DNA of 64,000 bases, from the NCBI RefSeq assembly GCF_004959855.1, contig NZ_SPNT01000007.1:1-64000 (forward strand). The letters run 5' to 3'. The notes under the pieces were generated by a model. The model searched no databases. It was not told the origin of the DNA and was given only the letters and a program-made list of their open reading frames with translations. A program made the translations under genes and the position numbers. This stretch comes from Nitratireductor sp. XY-223. Lineage in GTDB: Bacteria > Pseudomonadota > Alphaproteobacteria > Rhizobiales > Rhizobiaceae. Numbering within the stretch: the first letter of the stretch is position 1; each line of letters opens with the position of its first letter. Below, in pieces: positions 1 to 8,475 of this stretch.

Positions 1-1
1 A

Positions 2-487
2 TGTGCTAATCGTCTTCATGGTGTTGCTTCCTTTCAGGTTCAATGCCCTGAGCTTAATGCTCAGGGGAAGCAACGCCACCCAATCCTCAGTTCTTTTTCA
101 ACAGAGAACGGGACATCCCCCTTGTATTTTAAGCGCGACTTCAACGCAAATGTTTACAATGCATTTGACAAAGCCCGATTTGAGAATTGCACGTTTAACT
201 GTGGCGGAACCATCATTGTAGGTGCTTCGAGTTTTGATGCTTGCCGATTTCGCAAATTACCAAGCATCAGATGCAAAGGCGGCGCAGGTGTCGTCTTCAA
301 CAACTGCGACCTTTCGAATTGTGAAACAGGTCGAAACCGTGAAGAATTGGATCAGATTCTTGCCGACGATTGTTACTATCTGATCGGAAGGGAACCATAC
401 GATATCATTATCGAAAAATTTGGAGCAGGTTTGGAAGCGTTGACTGAAAGCGAATACAAAGTCCGGATCCAGCAATTGCGTTTCTAG
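2..487 (+). CDS. Hypothetical cysteine-rich protein, 5' end outside the window
   Basis: The frame is open from the first bases of the window to a TAG stop at 485-487, with no in-frame ATG, so the true start probably lies upstream. The visible ~161 residues contain short spaced elements of pentapeptide or beta-solenoid flavour (FENCTFN, FDACRF, FNNCDLSNC), followed by an acidic helical tail. I do not recognise a family, and no catalytic motif is visible. One line I counted (361-420) is 23/60 G+C, far below the housekeeping genes further right, which suggests acquired DNA. It converges on the small minus-strand gene that ends 6 bases downstream. Confidence 0.55.
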   Translation, partial: CANRLHGVASFQVQCPELNAQGKQRHPILSSFSTENGTSPLYFKRDFNANVYNAFDKARFENCTFNCGGTIIVGASSFDACRFRKLPSIRCKGGAGVVFNNCDLSNCETGRNREELDQILADDCYYLIGREPYDIIIEKFGAGLEALTESEYKVRIQQLRF

Positions 488-492
488 TTCCA

Positions 493-669
493 TCACATTC
501 CTTCCCTCTCCCGCCCACGAAAATGATGAATGATCCGGCTGACTTCCGCCTCGTCCAGCGAAAGCAACTCGGCAGTGTCCATCGTGTCGAACATCCCGGC
601 GCACCACAGCGCATAGACCGCGAATGAGCGCTTGATCAGCGTCCGATGCGGTATGCAGCTTGGCGACAT
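493..669 (-). CDS. Small hypothetical protein (58 aa), possibly prophage-derived
   Basis: A short minus-strand frame starts at ATG 669-667 and stops with TGA at 495-493. The product begins MSPSCIPHRTLIKRSFAVYA and ends with an acidic helix (LLSLDEAEVSRIIHHF) and a charged RGREREGM tail. The helix pair resembles a compact winged or helix-turn-helix-like small protein of the sort found in prophages, but this is an impression and not an assignment. Base composition is higher in GC than in both flanking plus-strand genes. The frame is preceded by an in-frame TGA three codons upstream, so the start is well bounded. Confidence 0.45.
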   Translation of the reverse strand: MSPSCIPHRTLIKRSFAVYALWCAGMFDTMDTAELLSLDEAEVSRIIHHFRGREREGM

Positions 670-747
670 CCACCGTCACACAGCCCCTTCCTTAGATTGA
701 GAACACCCAGAGTTGTGAATATGGTCGGACTGCTGGAGGAATTGGGG

Positions 748-1539
748 ATGACACAGTTTTTGCGTGCCGCCGCAGCCGTTTTGTTGGTTGCTTTTATTCT
801 GATCGCAATGCTCTTCGGCGCCGCTGCCTACCTTGAGGATTCCGCGACCGCTAGCATCTGCGCCGTTGGCGAGCCCTTTTTGTCTTGCGCACGCAGTTGG
901 GTAGGTGCCGCTGCCGTATTTGGCGGTTTGTTGACTGTCTTGGTGATCTCCGATCAGGTGCTGAAGGCCCAGGCACAACACCGTAAAGAGGTGTTTCTTC
1001 AGATTATGCAGCCAGCGGCACTGTTCCACCGCGCCCTGCCAAAGATCAGCACGAGGATAAACAATCATCTCCTTCGCTTGGCGTTCAGGAATTGGAGATT
1101 GCAAGAGCAGACAGATGGCCAGTCTTCCATCGAGGACATTCTCGATGACATAAACATCGTTCCAATTATTGACATCGAAAACGAACCATGGCCAGAAATC
1201 TTGAGATTCGACTTCGGCCAGATAACAATGACTTATCAGTCGATTGAAAGCGCGCAACAACACGCAATGGCTGTGTTTGACGAGTATATGAAACAGGTCG
1301 AAGCCGGCAATTTGGCTGCGGACATTCGGCTCCAATTGGTCGACAATTGCGGCGACGCTCTCACCTGGTTGCATGACAGTTGCATGGACTTTCTTAATGT
1401 ACTTGAAACCTATGATCGGTTGCTGTCCGAAGGCCGAGTAGACGAACTTCCAATCTACAAACCGGTGTCTAAGCTCGACATAGATGCTCTTCATAAAGCC
1501 CAACGAGGGTACATAAGGCGTAGTGTCGGAATGCAATGA
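748..1539 (+). CDS. Hypothetical membrane protein with two N-terminal helices
   Basis: The frame is open further upstream, but the ATG at 748 is chosen because GGAGGA (735-740) lies seven bases before it. The 263-residue product has a transmembrane helix at about residues 7-28 and a second at 50-68. A cytoplasmic-looking soluble domain of ~190 residues follows, rich in Asp, Glu and amphipathic helices. Two cysteines (residues 38 and 47) lie in the short loop between the helices and could form a disulfide. No family is recognised. Base composition is lower in GC than the window average. It is sandwiched between two minus-strand, GC-richer, phage-flavoured genes. Confidence 0.6.
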   Translation: MTQFLRAAAAVLLVAFILIAMLFGAAAYLEDSATASICAVGEPFLSCARSWVGAAAVFGGLLTVLVISDQVLKAQAQHRKEVFLQIMQPAALFHRALPKISTRINNHLLRLAFRNWRLQEQTDGQSSIEDILDDINIVPIIDIENEPWPEILRFDFGQITMTYQSIESAQQHAMAVFDEYMKQVEAGNLAADIRLQLVDNCGDALTWLHDSCMDFLNVLETYDRLLSEGRVDELPIYKPVSKLDIDALHKAQRGYIRRSVGMQ

Positions 1540-1547
1540 TGGGTTTC

Positions 1548-1844
1548 TCATTCCACCCCCTCCGGCTTCAACACCGGCAATTCAAGCCGCGCTTTCCAGT
1601 TGATCCGCCGCACTTCCGTCATGTCGCCATAGGGCCGCTTGCGGGTGCCGCCGCCCGTGCGGTCCCAAACGAACCATGCCGTGTTCATCTGCGAAGACGC
1701 GGTCTGCCCCGCCCATCCGTCGCGGTGCATCATCGGCAGGCGGCGGGAGAACACCCACACGCACCGGCGGCCATTCGTCGAAATAGAAATTCCGGTCTTC
1801 GTCATCGAAGCCGCAATGGCGTTCCATTTGAGGGGCAGCGCCAT
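1548..1844 (-). CDS. Phage-type protein resembling the C-terminus of a class I methyltransferase
   Basis: The 98-residue product starts MALPLKWNAIAASMTK and contains the segment WVFSRRLPMMHRDGWAG followed by TAWFVWDR and a final basic stretch ending KPEGVE. The SRRLPMMHRDGW and AWFVWDR block is what I associate with the end of class I SAM-dependent methyltransferases in rhizobial prophages. The SAM-binding half is absent. An in-frame TGA lies only four codons before the ATG. It may be a small stand-alone phage gene or the remnant of a longer gene; I cannot decide. It ends 8 bases from the converging membrane-protein gene. Confidence 0.45.
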   Translation of the reverse strand: MALPLKWNAIAASMTKTGISISTNGRRCVWVFSRRLPMMHRDGWAGQTASSQMNTAWFVWDRTGGGTRKRPYGDMTEVRRINWKARLELPVLKPEGVE

Positions 1845-1934
1845 CTTGGGTGATCACAGCAAAATCGCTCTTGCCCCCCGCCTCACCCCGCGCTAACCCA
1901 TGCCGGTTCGCTTTCAACACGGAACGCAAGCTGA

Positions 1935-3047
1935 ATGGATCATGTCGACTGCATTGTCGCCGGCGCCGGGGTGCTGGGTCTTGCCGTTGCCCGCGCGCTG
2001 GCGCTCAGGGGCCGCGATGTGATCATCGTCGAGGCCGAGGGCATGATCGGCACACAGACGAGTTCGCGCAATTCGGAGGTTATCCACGCCGGTATCTACT
2101 ACGCGGCGGGCTCTCTGAAGGCGCGGTTCTGCGTTGAAGGGAAAAAGGCGCTCTACGCCTATTGCGCCGAACGCGGCATACCGCATGAACGCACCGGCAA
2201 GCTGATCGTCGCCACCGACGACAGCCAACGCGCGACGCTGCAGTCGATCCACGAACATGCCGTCGAAAACGGCGTCGACATTCGCGCCATTTCGGCGGAA
2301 GAAGCCATCGAATACGAGCCGGAGCTTCATTGCGTCAGCGCGCTTCATTCGCCCTCCACCGGCATCATCGACAGCCATGCGCTGATGCTGTCGCTGCAGG
2401 GCGAGGCGGAGGACGCCGGCGCAATGATCGCCTTCAACAGCAAGGTGATTGCGGTGCGGCCGCAAAGGCAAGGCTTCGTGCTCGACGTCCAGGGCGACGG
2501 CACCTACACGCTTTCCTGCAAAACCTTCGTCAACGCCGCCGGGCACGGCGCCTGGGAGATCGCCCGGTCGATCGAGGGCCTCGGCAGTAGCCTCATCCCG
2601 CCGCACTATCTCTCCAAGGGCAATTACTACGCGCTTTCCGGGCATAAAAGCCCGTTCAGGCAGCTCATCTATCCCGTGCCGGGCGACGGCTCGCTCGGTA
2701 TCCATTTCACCCGCGATCTCGCCGGCCAGGCGCGCTTCGGGCCGGATGTCCACTGGATGGAGGGCGAGACGCTCGACTACACGGTGGTGACCGGCCAGGA
2801 GCAGGCCTTCACTGATGCGATCAGGACCTACTGGCCGGGTCTGCCGGAGAATGCCCTGATGCCGTCCTATTGCGGCATCAGGCCCAAAATGGTGCCGTCC
2901 GGTCACGCGCCCGCCGATTTCATGATCCAGTCGCCGGACGAAAACGGCATCAGCGGCCTTGTACAGCTCTTCGGCATGGAATCGCCCGCCCTCACCTCGT
3001 GCCTCGTCATCGGCGACCATGTCGCCGGCCTTGCCGCGGACGAATAG
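1935..3047 (+). CDS. FAD-dependent oxidoreductase, L-2-hydroxyglutarate oxidase-like
   Basis: The 370-residue protein has an N-terminal FAD-binding fold with the dinucleotide motif GAGVLGLAVARAL near residues 10-22 and an acidic strand end (VEAE). The TSSRNSEVIHAGIYY block at about residues 42-56 is characteristic of the L-2-hydroxyglutarate dehydrogenase/oxidase (LhgO) branch of the DAO family. These enzymes oxidise L-2-hydroxyglutarate to 2-oxoglutarate at the cytoplasmic face and pass electrons to oxygen or quinone. The C-terminal MESPALTSCLVIGDHVA block closes the FAD site as usual. Length fits the family. It stands 130 bases before kdsA with no obvious functional link. Substrate is inferred from the family. 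Confidence 0.85.
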   Translation: MDHVDCIVAGAGVLGLAVARALALRGRDVIIVEAEGMIGTQTSSRNSEVIHAGIYYAAGSLKARFCVEGKKALYAYCAERGIPHERTGKLIVATDDSQRATLQSIHEHAVENGVDIRAISAEEAIEYEPELHCVSALHSPSTGIIDSHALMLSLQGEAEDAGAMIAFNSKVIAVRPQRQGFVLDVQGDGTYTLSCKTFVNAAGHGAWEIARSIEGLGSSLIPPHYLSKGNYYALSGHKSPFRQLIYPVPGDGSLGIHFTRDLAGQARFGPDVHWMEGETLDYTVVTGQEQAFTDAIRTYWPGLPENALMPSYCGIRPKMVPSGHAPADFMIQSPDENGISGLVQLFGMESPALTSCLVIGDHVAGLAADE

Positions 3048-3176
3048 GTTCGACAATGCACATGGCTTTTTCCGCATTCGCTTGAACTGGCGCGATTTAT
3101 GGAATACGGCACTGTCGTGGGTCCATTGCCGCCGCCGGGCGGTTCGCGTGGACAGACGGCAAACTGGAGATATCGG

Positions 3177-4013
3177 GTGACAAAAAGCAGATCCGTCGAG
3201 GTCGGACCGGTTACCTTTGCCAACAACGCGCCTTTTGTCCTGATTGCGGGTCCGTGCGCGATCGAGGGCCGCGATCACGCGATGAAAATCGCTGCGGAAC
3301 TGGTCGCGATGACCGATGAACTGGGCATTCCGCTGGTCTACAAATCCTCCTTCGACAAGGCCAACCGGTCGTCCGTTTCGGGCGGACGCGGTGTCGGCAT
3401 CGACGAGGGCCTGCAGATCCTCTCCGACGTGCGCGAAACGCACGGCTGTCCGGTGGTCACCGACATCCACGAGCGCCAGCAGGCGGCCATCGTGGCTGAG
3501 GCCGTCGACATCCTTCAGATCCCGGCCTATCTGTGCCGCCAGACCGACCTTCTGCTCGCCGCCGGCGAGACCGGCAAGGCCGTCAACGTCAAGAAGGGCC
3601 AGTTCCTGGCGCCGTGGGACATGAAGAATGTCGCGGACAAGGTGGCCTCGACCGGCAACGACAACATCCTCTTGTGCGAACGCGGCGCAAGCTTCGGATA
3701 CAACACGATGGTGACCGATTTCCGCGGACTGCCGATCATGGCCGAAACCGGCTATCCGGTCGTGTTCGATGCCACGCACTCGGTGCAACAGCCGGGCGGC
3801 AAGGGCACCTCCTCCGGCGGCCAGCGGGAATTCGCGCCGGTGCTTGCACGGGCGGCGCTCGCCGTCGGCTGCGCGGCGCTCTTCATCGAGACCCACGAAA
3901 ATCCGGACGCCGCCCCGTCGGACGGTCCCAACATGATCCCGCTGGACGAGATGAAAACGCTGCTGGCCCAGCTCAAGGCCTTCGACGATCTCGCCAAAGG
4001 ACAAGGAAACTAG
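3177..4013 (+). CDS. kdsA: 3-deoxy-8-phosphooctulonate synthase (Kdo-8-P synthase)
   Basis: KdsA condenses phosphoenolpyruvate with arabinose-5-phosphate to give Kdo-8-phosphate for lipopolysaccharide. I choose the GTG at 3177: a GGAG (3166-3169) sits seven bases upstream, and the resulting 278 residues match the family's usual ~280. The frame stays open further upstream but without family-like sequence. Diagnostic blocks are [15 protein letters not shown] near the N-terminus, [20 protein letters not shown], and [11 protein letters not shown] for the substrate site. The stop codon directly abuts the ATG of the next gene, kdsD, which makes the substrate. The two form one Kdo operon. Confidence 0.96.
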   Translation: MTKSRSVEVGPVTFANNAPFVLIAGPCAIEGRDHAMKIAAELVAMTDELGIPLVYKSSFDKANRSSVSGGRGVGIDEGLQILSDVRETHGCPVVTDIHERQQAAIVAEAVDILQIPAYLCRQTDLLLAAGETGKAVNVKKGQFLAPWDMKNVADKVASTGNDNILLCERGASFGYNTMVTDFRGLPIMAETGYPVVFDATHSVQQPGGKGTSSGGQREFAPVLARAALAVGCAALFIETHENPDAAPSDGPNMIPLDEMKTLLAQLKAFDDLAKGQGN

Positions 4014-4988
4014 ATGTCTCCCGAGCGAAATATACGCGCGGAAATCCTCAAGGCGGCACGGACGTCCGCCAACGGCACGGATGCCATCGTCAAGGGGCTC
4101 GACGGCCCGCTCGGCGACGCCGTTTCTGAGGCCATCGAGATCATCGGGTCGAAAACCGGCCGGCTCGTCATCACCGGCGTCGGCAAGAGCGGCCATATCG
4201 GCGCCAAGGCGGCCGCCACGTTCGCGTCCACCGGAACGCCCGCCCAGTTCGTGCATGCCACCGAGGCCAGCCACGGCGATCTCGGCATGATCACCGCCGA
4301 GGACTGCGTGCTGGCCATTTCGAACTCCGGCGAGACCCGGGAACTTTCCGACGTTCTTTATCATGTGCAGCGGGCCGACATTCCGCTGATCGCGGTGACC
4401 GGCCGGGCCGACAGCACGCTGGCCAACAACGCCACCGTGGCGCTTGTCCTGCCGAGCGTCGAGGAAGCCTGCCCGCTGGGGCTCGCGCCGACGACGTCCT
4501 CGCTGATGCAGCTCATGGTCTGCGACACGGTCGCCATCGGCCTTCTGGTGCGCCGCGGCTTTTCGGAGCGCGATTTCAGGCATTTCCACCCGGGCGGCAC
4601 GCTCGGCGCCAGCCTGACGCTGGTGCGCGATGCCATGCATGCGGGCGACGCGCTGCCGGTGGTGCAGTCGGGCACCCTTTTGATCGAGGCCATCGACACC
4701 ATATCGGAAAAGGGCTTTGGCCTCACCATCGTCGCCGATGCGAGCGGCAAGATGCAGGGGGTCATCACCGACGGCGACTTGCGGCGCAACGCCCATGTCG
4801 ACGCAGCGACCACGGTCGTCGACAAGGTCATGACCGTCGGTGGCCTGACGGTCGAACCGGACATGCTGCTCGCCGCGGCCCTGAAGATGATCCAGGACCA
4901 CAAGGTCGGCGCGCTTGTCGTCGAGGAGGACGGCCAGGCCGTCGGCGTCATCCACGTCCTCGACATGCTGCGCATCGGCGCGGCCTGA
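4014..4988 (+). CDS. kdsD: D-arabinose-5-phosphate isomerase (KpsF/GutQ family)
   Basis: This enzyme interconverts ribulose-5-phosphate and arabinose-5-phosphate, the first committed step toward Kdo. The 324 residues comprise an N-terminal SIS sugar-isomerase domain (GVGKSGHIGAKAAATFAS, then SNSGETREL) and two C-terminal CBS domains (from about residue 210, ending VGVIHVLDMLRIG). The glycine-rich FHPGGTLGASL linker between the domains is typical. Length fits E. coli KdsD (~328). The start codon follows the kdsA stop with no gap, and AAGGA lies at good spacing inside the kdsA end, indicating translational coupling. Confidence 0.95.
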   Translation: MSPERNIRAEILKAARTSANGTDAIVKGLDGPLGDAVSEAIEIIGSKTGRLVITGVGKSGHIGAKAAATFASTGTPAQFVHATEASHGDLGMITAEDCVLAISNSGETRELSDVLYHVQRADIPLIAVTGRADSTLANNATVALVLPSVEEACPLGLAPTTSSLMQLMVCDTVAIGLLVRRGFSERDFRHFHPGGTLGASLTLVRDAMHAGDALPVVQSGTLLIEAIDTISEKGFGLTIVADASGKMQGVITDGDLRRNAHVDAATTVVDKVMTVGGLTVEPDMLLAAALKMIQDHKVGALVVEEDGQAVGVIHVLDMLRIGAA

Positions 4989-5004
4989 TCCGGGCTCTTT
5001 GTCC

Positions 5005-5913
5005 ATGGCTTCACCCAAATTCGAAACCGAGTTCGATCCGGCGCATGGCGAGGCGGTGACCGTCGCGCCGGGGATCCAGCGCATCACGGCACCGAATGCC
5101 GGCCCCCTCACCTTCCACGGCACCAACAGCTATATCGTCGGTGGCGATTCCGTCGCCGTCATCGATCCGGGCCCGGACATCGAGAGCCATTACCAGGCGC
5201 TGAAATCTGCGCTGGAGGGCCGCGAAGTCACGCACATCTTGGTCAGCCACACACACAAGGACCATTCGCCGCTGGCACGGCGCCTTGCCGCCGACACCGG
5301 AGCGGCCATCGCGGCGGAAGGCAAGCACCGACCGGCGAGACCGCTTTATACCGGTGAAATCAATCCGTTACAGGAAAGTTCGGATACCGATTTCGAACCG
5401 GATATCCACACTGCCGACGGTCAGGTCATCGACGGGGACGGCTGGTCGCTGGAAGTCATCAATACGCCGGGACACACGGCCAACCATGCCGTCTTCGCGC
5501 TGCAGAACCGGGACATCGTCTTTTCCGCCGACCATGTCATGGTCTGGGCGACGTCCATCGTTGCGCCGCCCGACGGCTCGATGAGCGACTACATGACCTC
5601 GCTCGACAAGATGCTGGCGCGCGACGACCGGCTCTACCTTCCGGGCCATGGCGGGCCGGTGAACGATCCGGACAGGTTCGTGCGGGCCCTGCGCACCCAC
5701 CGCAAGATGCGCGAGGCCGCCGTGCTCGACCGCCTGAAGAAGGGCGACCGCAAGATCGCCGACATGGTCAAGGTGATCTATCGCGACACCGACCCGCGCC
5801 TGCACAAGGCCGCTGCGCTGTCATTGCTCGCCCATCTGGAGGACCTCGTGGCCCGGGGCCAGGTCGAGACCGAGGGCGCACCCTCCATCGACGGAATCTA
5901 TCGCTTGAAGTAA
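5005..5913 (+). CDS. MBL-fold metallohydrolase (LACTB2-like)
   Basis: The protein is a metallo-beta-lactamase-fold hydrolase of 302 residues from the ATG at 5005, 16 bases after kdsD. The metal site is complete: SHTHKDH (HxHxDH), then PGHTANH, SADH and LPGHGGP. The C-terminal ~80 residues (HRKMREAAVLDRL, then a winged helix) match the small helical domain of the LACTB2/glyoxalase-like branch. Members of this branch include RNA endonucleases and thioesterases, so the substrate is open. A longer frame begins inside kdsD, but family similarity starts only near ATG 5005. It is probably cotranscribed with kdsA-kdsD. Confidence 0.88.
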   Translation: MASPKFETEFDPAHGEAVTVAPGIQRITAPNAGPLTFHGTNSYIVGGDSVAVIDPGPDIESHYQALKSALEGREVTHILVSHTHKDHSPLARRLAADTGAAIAAEGKHRPARPLYTGEINPLQESSDTDFEPDIHTADGQVIDGDGWSLEVINTPGHTANHAVFALQNRDIVFSADHVMVWATSIVAPPDGSMSDYMTSLDKMLARDDRLYLPGHGGPVNDPDRFVRALRTHRKMREAAVLDRLKKGDRKIADMVKVIYRDTDPRLHKAAALSLLAHLEDLVARGQVETEGAPSIDGIYRLK

Positions 5914-5919
5914 GTAGGC

Positions 5920-6864
5920 CTAACGCACCGAGATGCCGACGAGCTCGGTGTCGAGGGCGCGCAGGAAACCGGCGATGATCTGCGCATTGGTGCCAAGATC
6001 GTGCGGGCCGAAGCGCGACACGGAACGCATGTCGACAAAGGTCGTTTCCGCCTCTTCGCTCAGCCGGATGCTGACATCAGAGGTGAAACCGAAGATCGGC
6101 GTGCGCGTTTCTCCCTGAAGCACGATCTGCGCCTGCCGCAGGATCACCGGCTCGACCGCCACCGCCGGGTCGTCGTCGGCCAGGATTTCCGAAAGGCCGA
6201 TGACGCTGTCCTCGTCGGGTTCTTCTGCCGGCGCCTCGATTTCGCCGATGGCCTCCTGCGGGACGACGACCGGCTCCTGCTTTTCCGGCGCCGGCGGCTC
6301 TTCGGGTTCCGGCAGCCGCGTCGCCGAGATCTTGACGCCACGGTTCTCCGCGACAAGGCGGACCGCCTCGAGGACGCGGTCGAGCGCGCCTTCGTAACGG
6401 CGGCCAGTGACCTGCGGATAGGCCTTATCCTGGCCCGCATAGGGCGCGACCTTCAGGTATTCGACATCGGGTATCCAGTCCGGGCCGTGGGCAACCGGCT
6501 CCAGGAAAACCGGCACATCGGCCGTGTTGGTGGAAATGTCGTAGAGCGGCGGGAGCGTTGCCGCCCGATAGCCGGCAATGCCCGCCGGGATCAGCACCAG
6601 CAGCGCGAAAAAGCTGCCCTTGGCGGAGGCGCGTCCGCCCTCCGCGCCCACCATCCACAGGCGCAGGATACCGTAGGCGGCCATCAAGAACGCCAGCAGC
6701 GCGATGCCGGCACAGATCGAAAAGAGGACAACGAATATCTCGGTTTCCATGACACCGAAACGGTGCAGGCCGGCGGAAATCGCGAAAAGGACCAGCGCGA
6801 ACAGGCTCAGCCGGTGGGACCAGAAGGCGGTGTAGCAGACCGGGCGTTCGTAGCGGATCTTCAT
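5920..6864 (-). CDS. DUF1499-like membrane protein
   Basis: I place the start at ATG 6864 (MKIRYERPVCYTAF), which gives 314 residues. Three hydrophobic helices fill roughly the first 110 residues. A soluble domain follows that begins PPLYDISTNTADVPVFLEP, a pattern typical of DUF1499 proteins in alphaproteobacteria. It also has a Pro/Glu-rich insertion (PEPEEPPAPEKQEP) and a C-terminal block (VDMRSVSRFGPHDLGTNAQI) shared with that family. Function is unknown. It converges on the MBL gene with a six-base gap. The acidic Pro-rich insertion of ~60 residues is unusual and may be a flexible linker. Confidence 0.75.
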   Translation of the reverse strand: MKIRYERPVCYTAFWSHRLSLFALVLFAISAGLHRFGVMETEIFVVLFSICAGIALLAFLMAAYGILRLWMVGAEGGRASAKGSFFALLVLIPAGIAGYRAATLPPLYDISTNTADVPVFLEPVAHGPDWIPDVEYLKVAPYAGQDKAYPQVTGRRYEGALDRVLEAVRLVAENRGVKISATRLPEPEEPPAPEKQEPVVVPQEAIGEIEAPAEEPDEDSVIGLSEILADDDPAVAVEPVILRQAQIVLQGETRTPIFGFTSDVSIRLSEEAETTFVDMRSVSRFGPHDLGTNAQIIAGFLRALDTELVGISVR

Positions 6865-7023
6865 GGGCGGGCAGATTCGGTGTGCATTGGACACCAGCAA
6901 TAGCGCATGTGCCCGTTTATCGGAATAGCCGAGGTGGACGGGCGGGTATGGATATTGCCGCGGGTTCCGATTGGGCGTAAGGATTCTCCCCACACCTACA
7001 ACTTCCCGTCAGGACAACGCCCC

Positions 7024-8406
7024 ATGCCACCGCTCAGCAATGTGCAACAACGCGACATCGATTCCGTTTTTCATCCCTACACACCGCTTCACAAGCTGGG
7101 GGAGACCGGCACACTGGTCGTCGACCACGGCAAGGGCGTCTTCATCACCGACACGCAGGGCAATGAATATATCGAGGGCATGTCGGGGCTCTGGTGCGCG
7201 GGGCTCGGCTTCGGCGACGAGGAGCTGATCGACGCGGCGACCGAGCAGCTTCGCACCCTGCCCTACTACCACCTCTTTGCCGCACGGGGCACGGAACCGG
7301 CGATCGAGCTTGCCGAGAAGCTCAAGGAGCTGGCGCCGGTGCCGATCTCCAAGGTGTTCTTCACATCGTCGGGCTCAGAGGCCAACGACACGCAGGTCAA
7401 GCTCGCCTGGTATTACAACAATGCCGTCGGGCGGCCGGAAAAGAAGAAGATCATCTCCCGCCAGAAGGCCTATCACGGCGTGACCATCATGGCCGCCTCG
7501 CTGACCGGCCTCGGCCCCAACCACAAGGGCTTCGACCTGCCGGTGGACGGTGTCCTGCATGCCGAGTGCCCGCATTACTACCGCAACGGCCTCGACGGCG
7601 AGAGCGAAGCGGAATTCACCGCCCGCATGGCGACGTCCTTGAGCGAACTGATCGAGCGCGAGGGCCCGGAGACCATCGCCGCCATGATCGCCGAGCCGGT
7701 GATGGGCGCCGGCGGCGTCATCGTGCCGCCGAAGGGCTATTTCGCGGCGATCAAGCCGATCCTCGACGAACACGACATCATGTTGATCGACGACGAGGTC
7801 ATCAACGGCTTCTGCCGGACAGGCAACTGGTGGGGCGCGCAGACGCACGGCATGGTGCCGACCACCATGTCCGTCGCCAAGCAGCTCACCTCGGCCTATG
7901 CGCCGCTCGGTGCCGTCATGGTGCCCGACGACATCTACCAGGCCTTTGTCGACTACACGTCGCGGCTCGGCACCTTCGGTCATGGCTTCACCTATGGCGG
8001 CCACCCGCTCGGCTGCGCGCTGGGGGTCAAGGCCATCGAGATCTACGAGAAACGCGACATTCTCGGCCATGTGCGCTCCCTCGCGCCGCTGTTCGAGCGG
8101 CGGCTGACGGCGCTTGCCGAGCACCAGCTGGTCGGCGAAGCACGGTTCTCCGGCCTTGTCGGCGGGCTGGAGCTGGTGGCCGACAAGGCGACCAAGCGCG
8201 CCTTCGATCCGGCCAGCGGCGTCGGTGCGAAGGTCTCGTCGCTGATCGAAAAACGCGGCGCCATCCTTCGTCCGCTCGGCGACACAATCGCGCTCTGCCC
8301 GCCGATGATCATCAAGGAAGACGAGCTCAATGCCCTCTTCGACCGGCTGGAGGGCGCGCTGGACGAGGCGGAAGGCTGGGTGGCCAAGGAAGGCCTGCGG
8401 GGGTGA
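7024..8406 (+). CDS. Class III PLP-dependent aminotransferase (omega-transaminase type)
   Basis: The 460-residue enzyme has fold-type I aminotransferase hallmarks. SSGSEANDTQVK binds the cofactor phosphate, YHG (in KAYHGVTIM) stacks on PLP, IDDEVINGFCRTG carries the pyridine-nitrogen Asp, and SVAKQLTSAYAPLGAV contains the Schiff-base Lys. FGHGFTYGGHPLGCA provides the second-subunit phosphate contact. This pattern fits omega-aminotransferases that use pyruvate or a similar acceptor with amines or beta-alanine-type donors. The exact substrate cannot be read from sequence. ATG 7024 gives the family length; open frame upstream lacks homology. No partner gene is adjacent. Confidence 0.9.
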   Translation: MPPLSNVQQRDIDSVFHPYTPLHKLGETGTLVVDHGKGVFITDTQGNEYIEGMSGLWCAGLGFGDEELIDAATEQLRTLPYYHLFAARGTEPAIELAEKLKELAPVPISKVFFTSSGSEANDTQVKLAWYYNNAVGRPEKKKIISRQKAYHGVTIMAASLTGLGPNHKGFDLPVDGVLHAECPHYYRNGLDGESEAEFTARMATSLSELIEREGPETIAAMIAEPVMGAGGVIVPPKGYFAAIKPILDEHDIMLIDDEVINGFCRTGNWWGAQTHGMVPTTMSVAKQLTSAYAPLGAVMVPDDIYQAFVDYTSRLGTFGHGFTYGGHPLGCALGVKAIEIYEKRDILGHVRSLAPLFERRLTALAEHQLVGEARFSGLVGGLELVADKATKRAFDPASGVGAKVSSLIEKRGAILRPLGDTIALCPPMIIKEDELNALFDRLEGALDEAEGWVAKEGLRG

Positions 8407-8475
8407 GGAGGACTAGCGCTCAGAAAGAGCTGGAGACCAATCCACAACCTCACATCAAAACTCAGATCCAATACC

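Noticed and set aside
1914-5126. A very long open frame on the minus strand opposite the L2HG oxidase and kds genes
   Set aside because: It is the antisense shadow of GC-rich codons; the plus-strand frames have clear family motifs and the antisense product is a low-complexity Arg/Gly/Ala/Asp mix.
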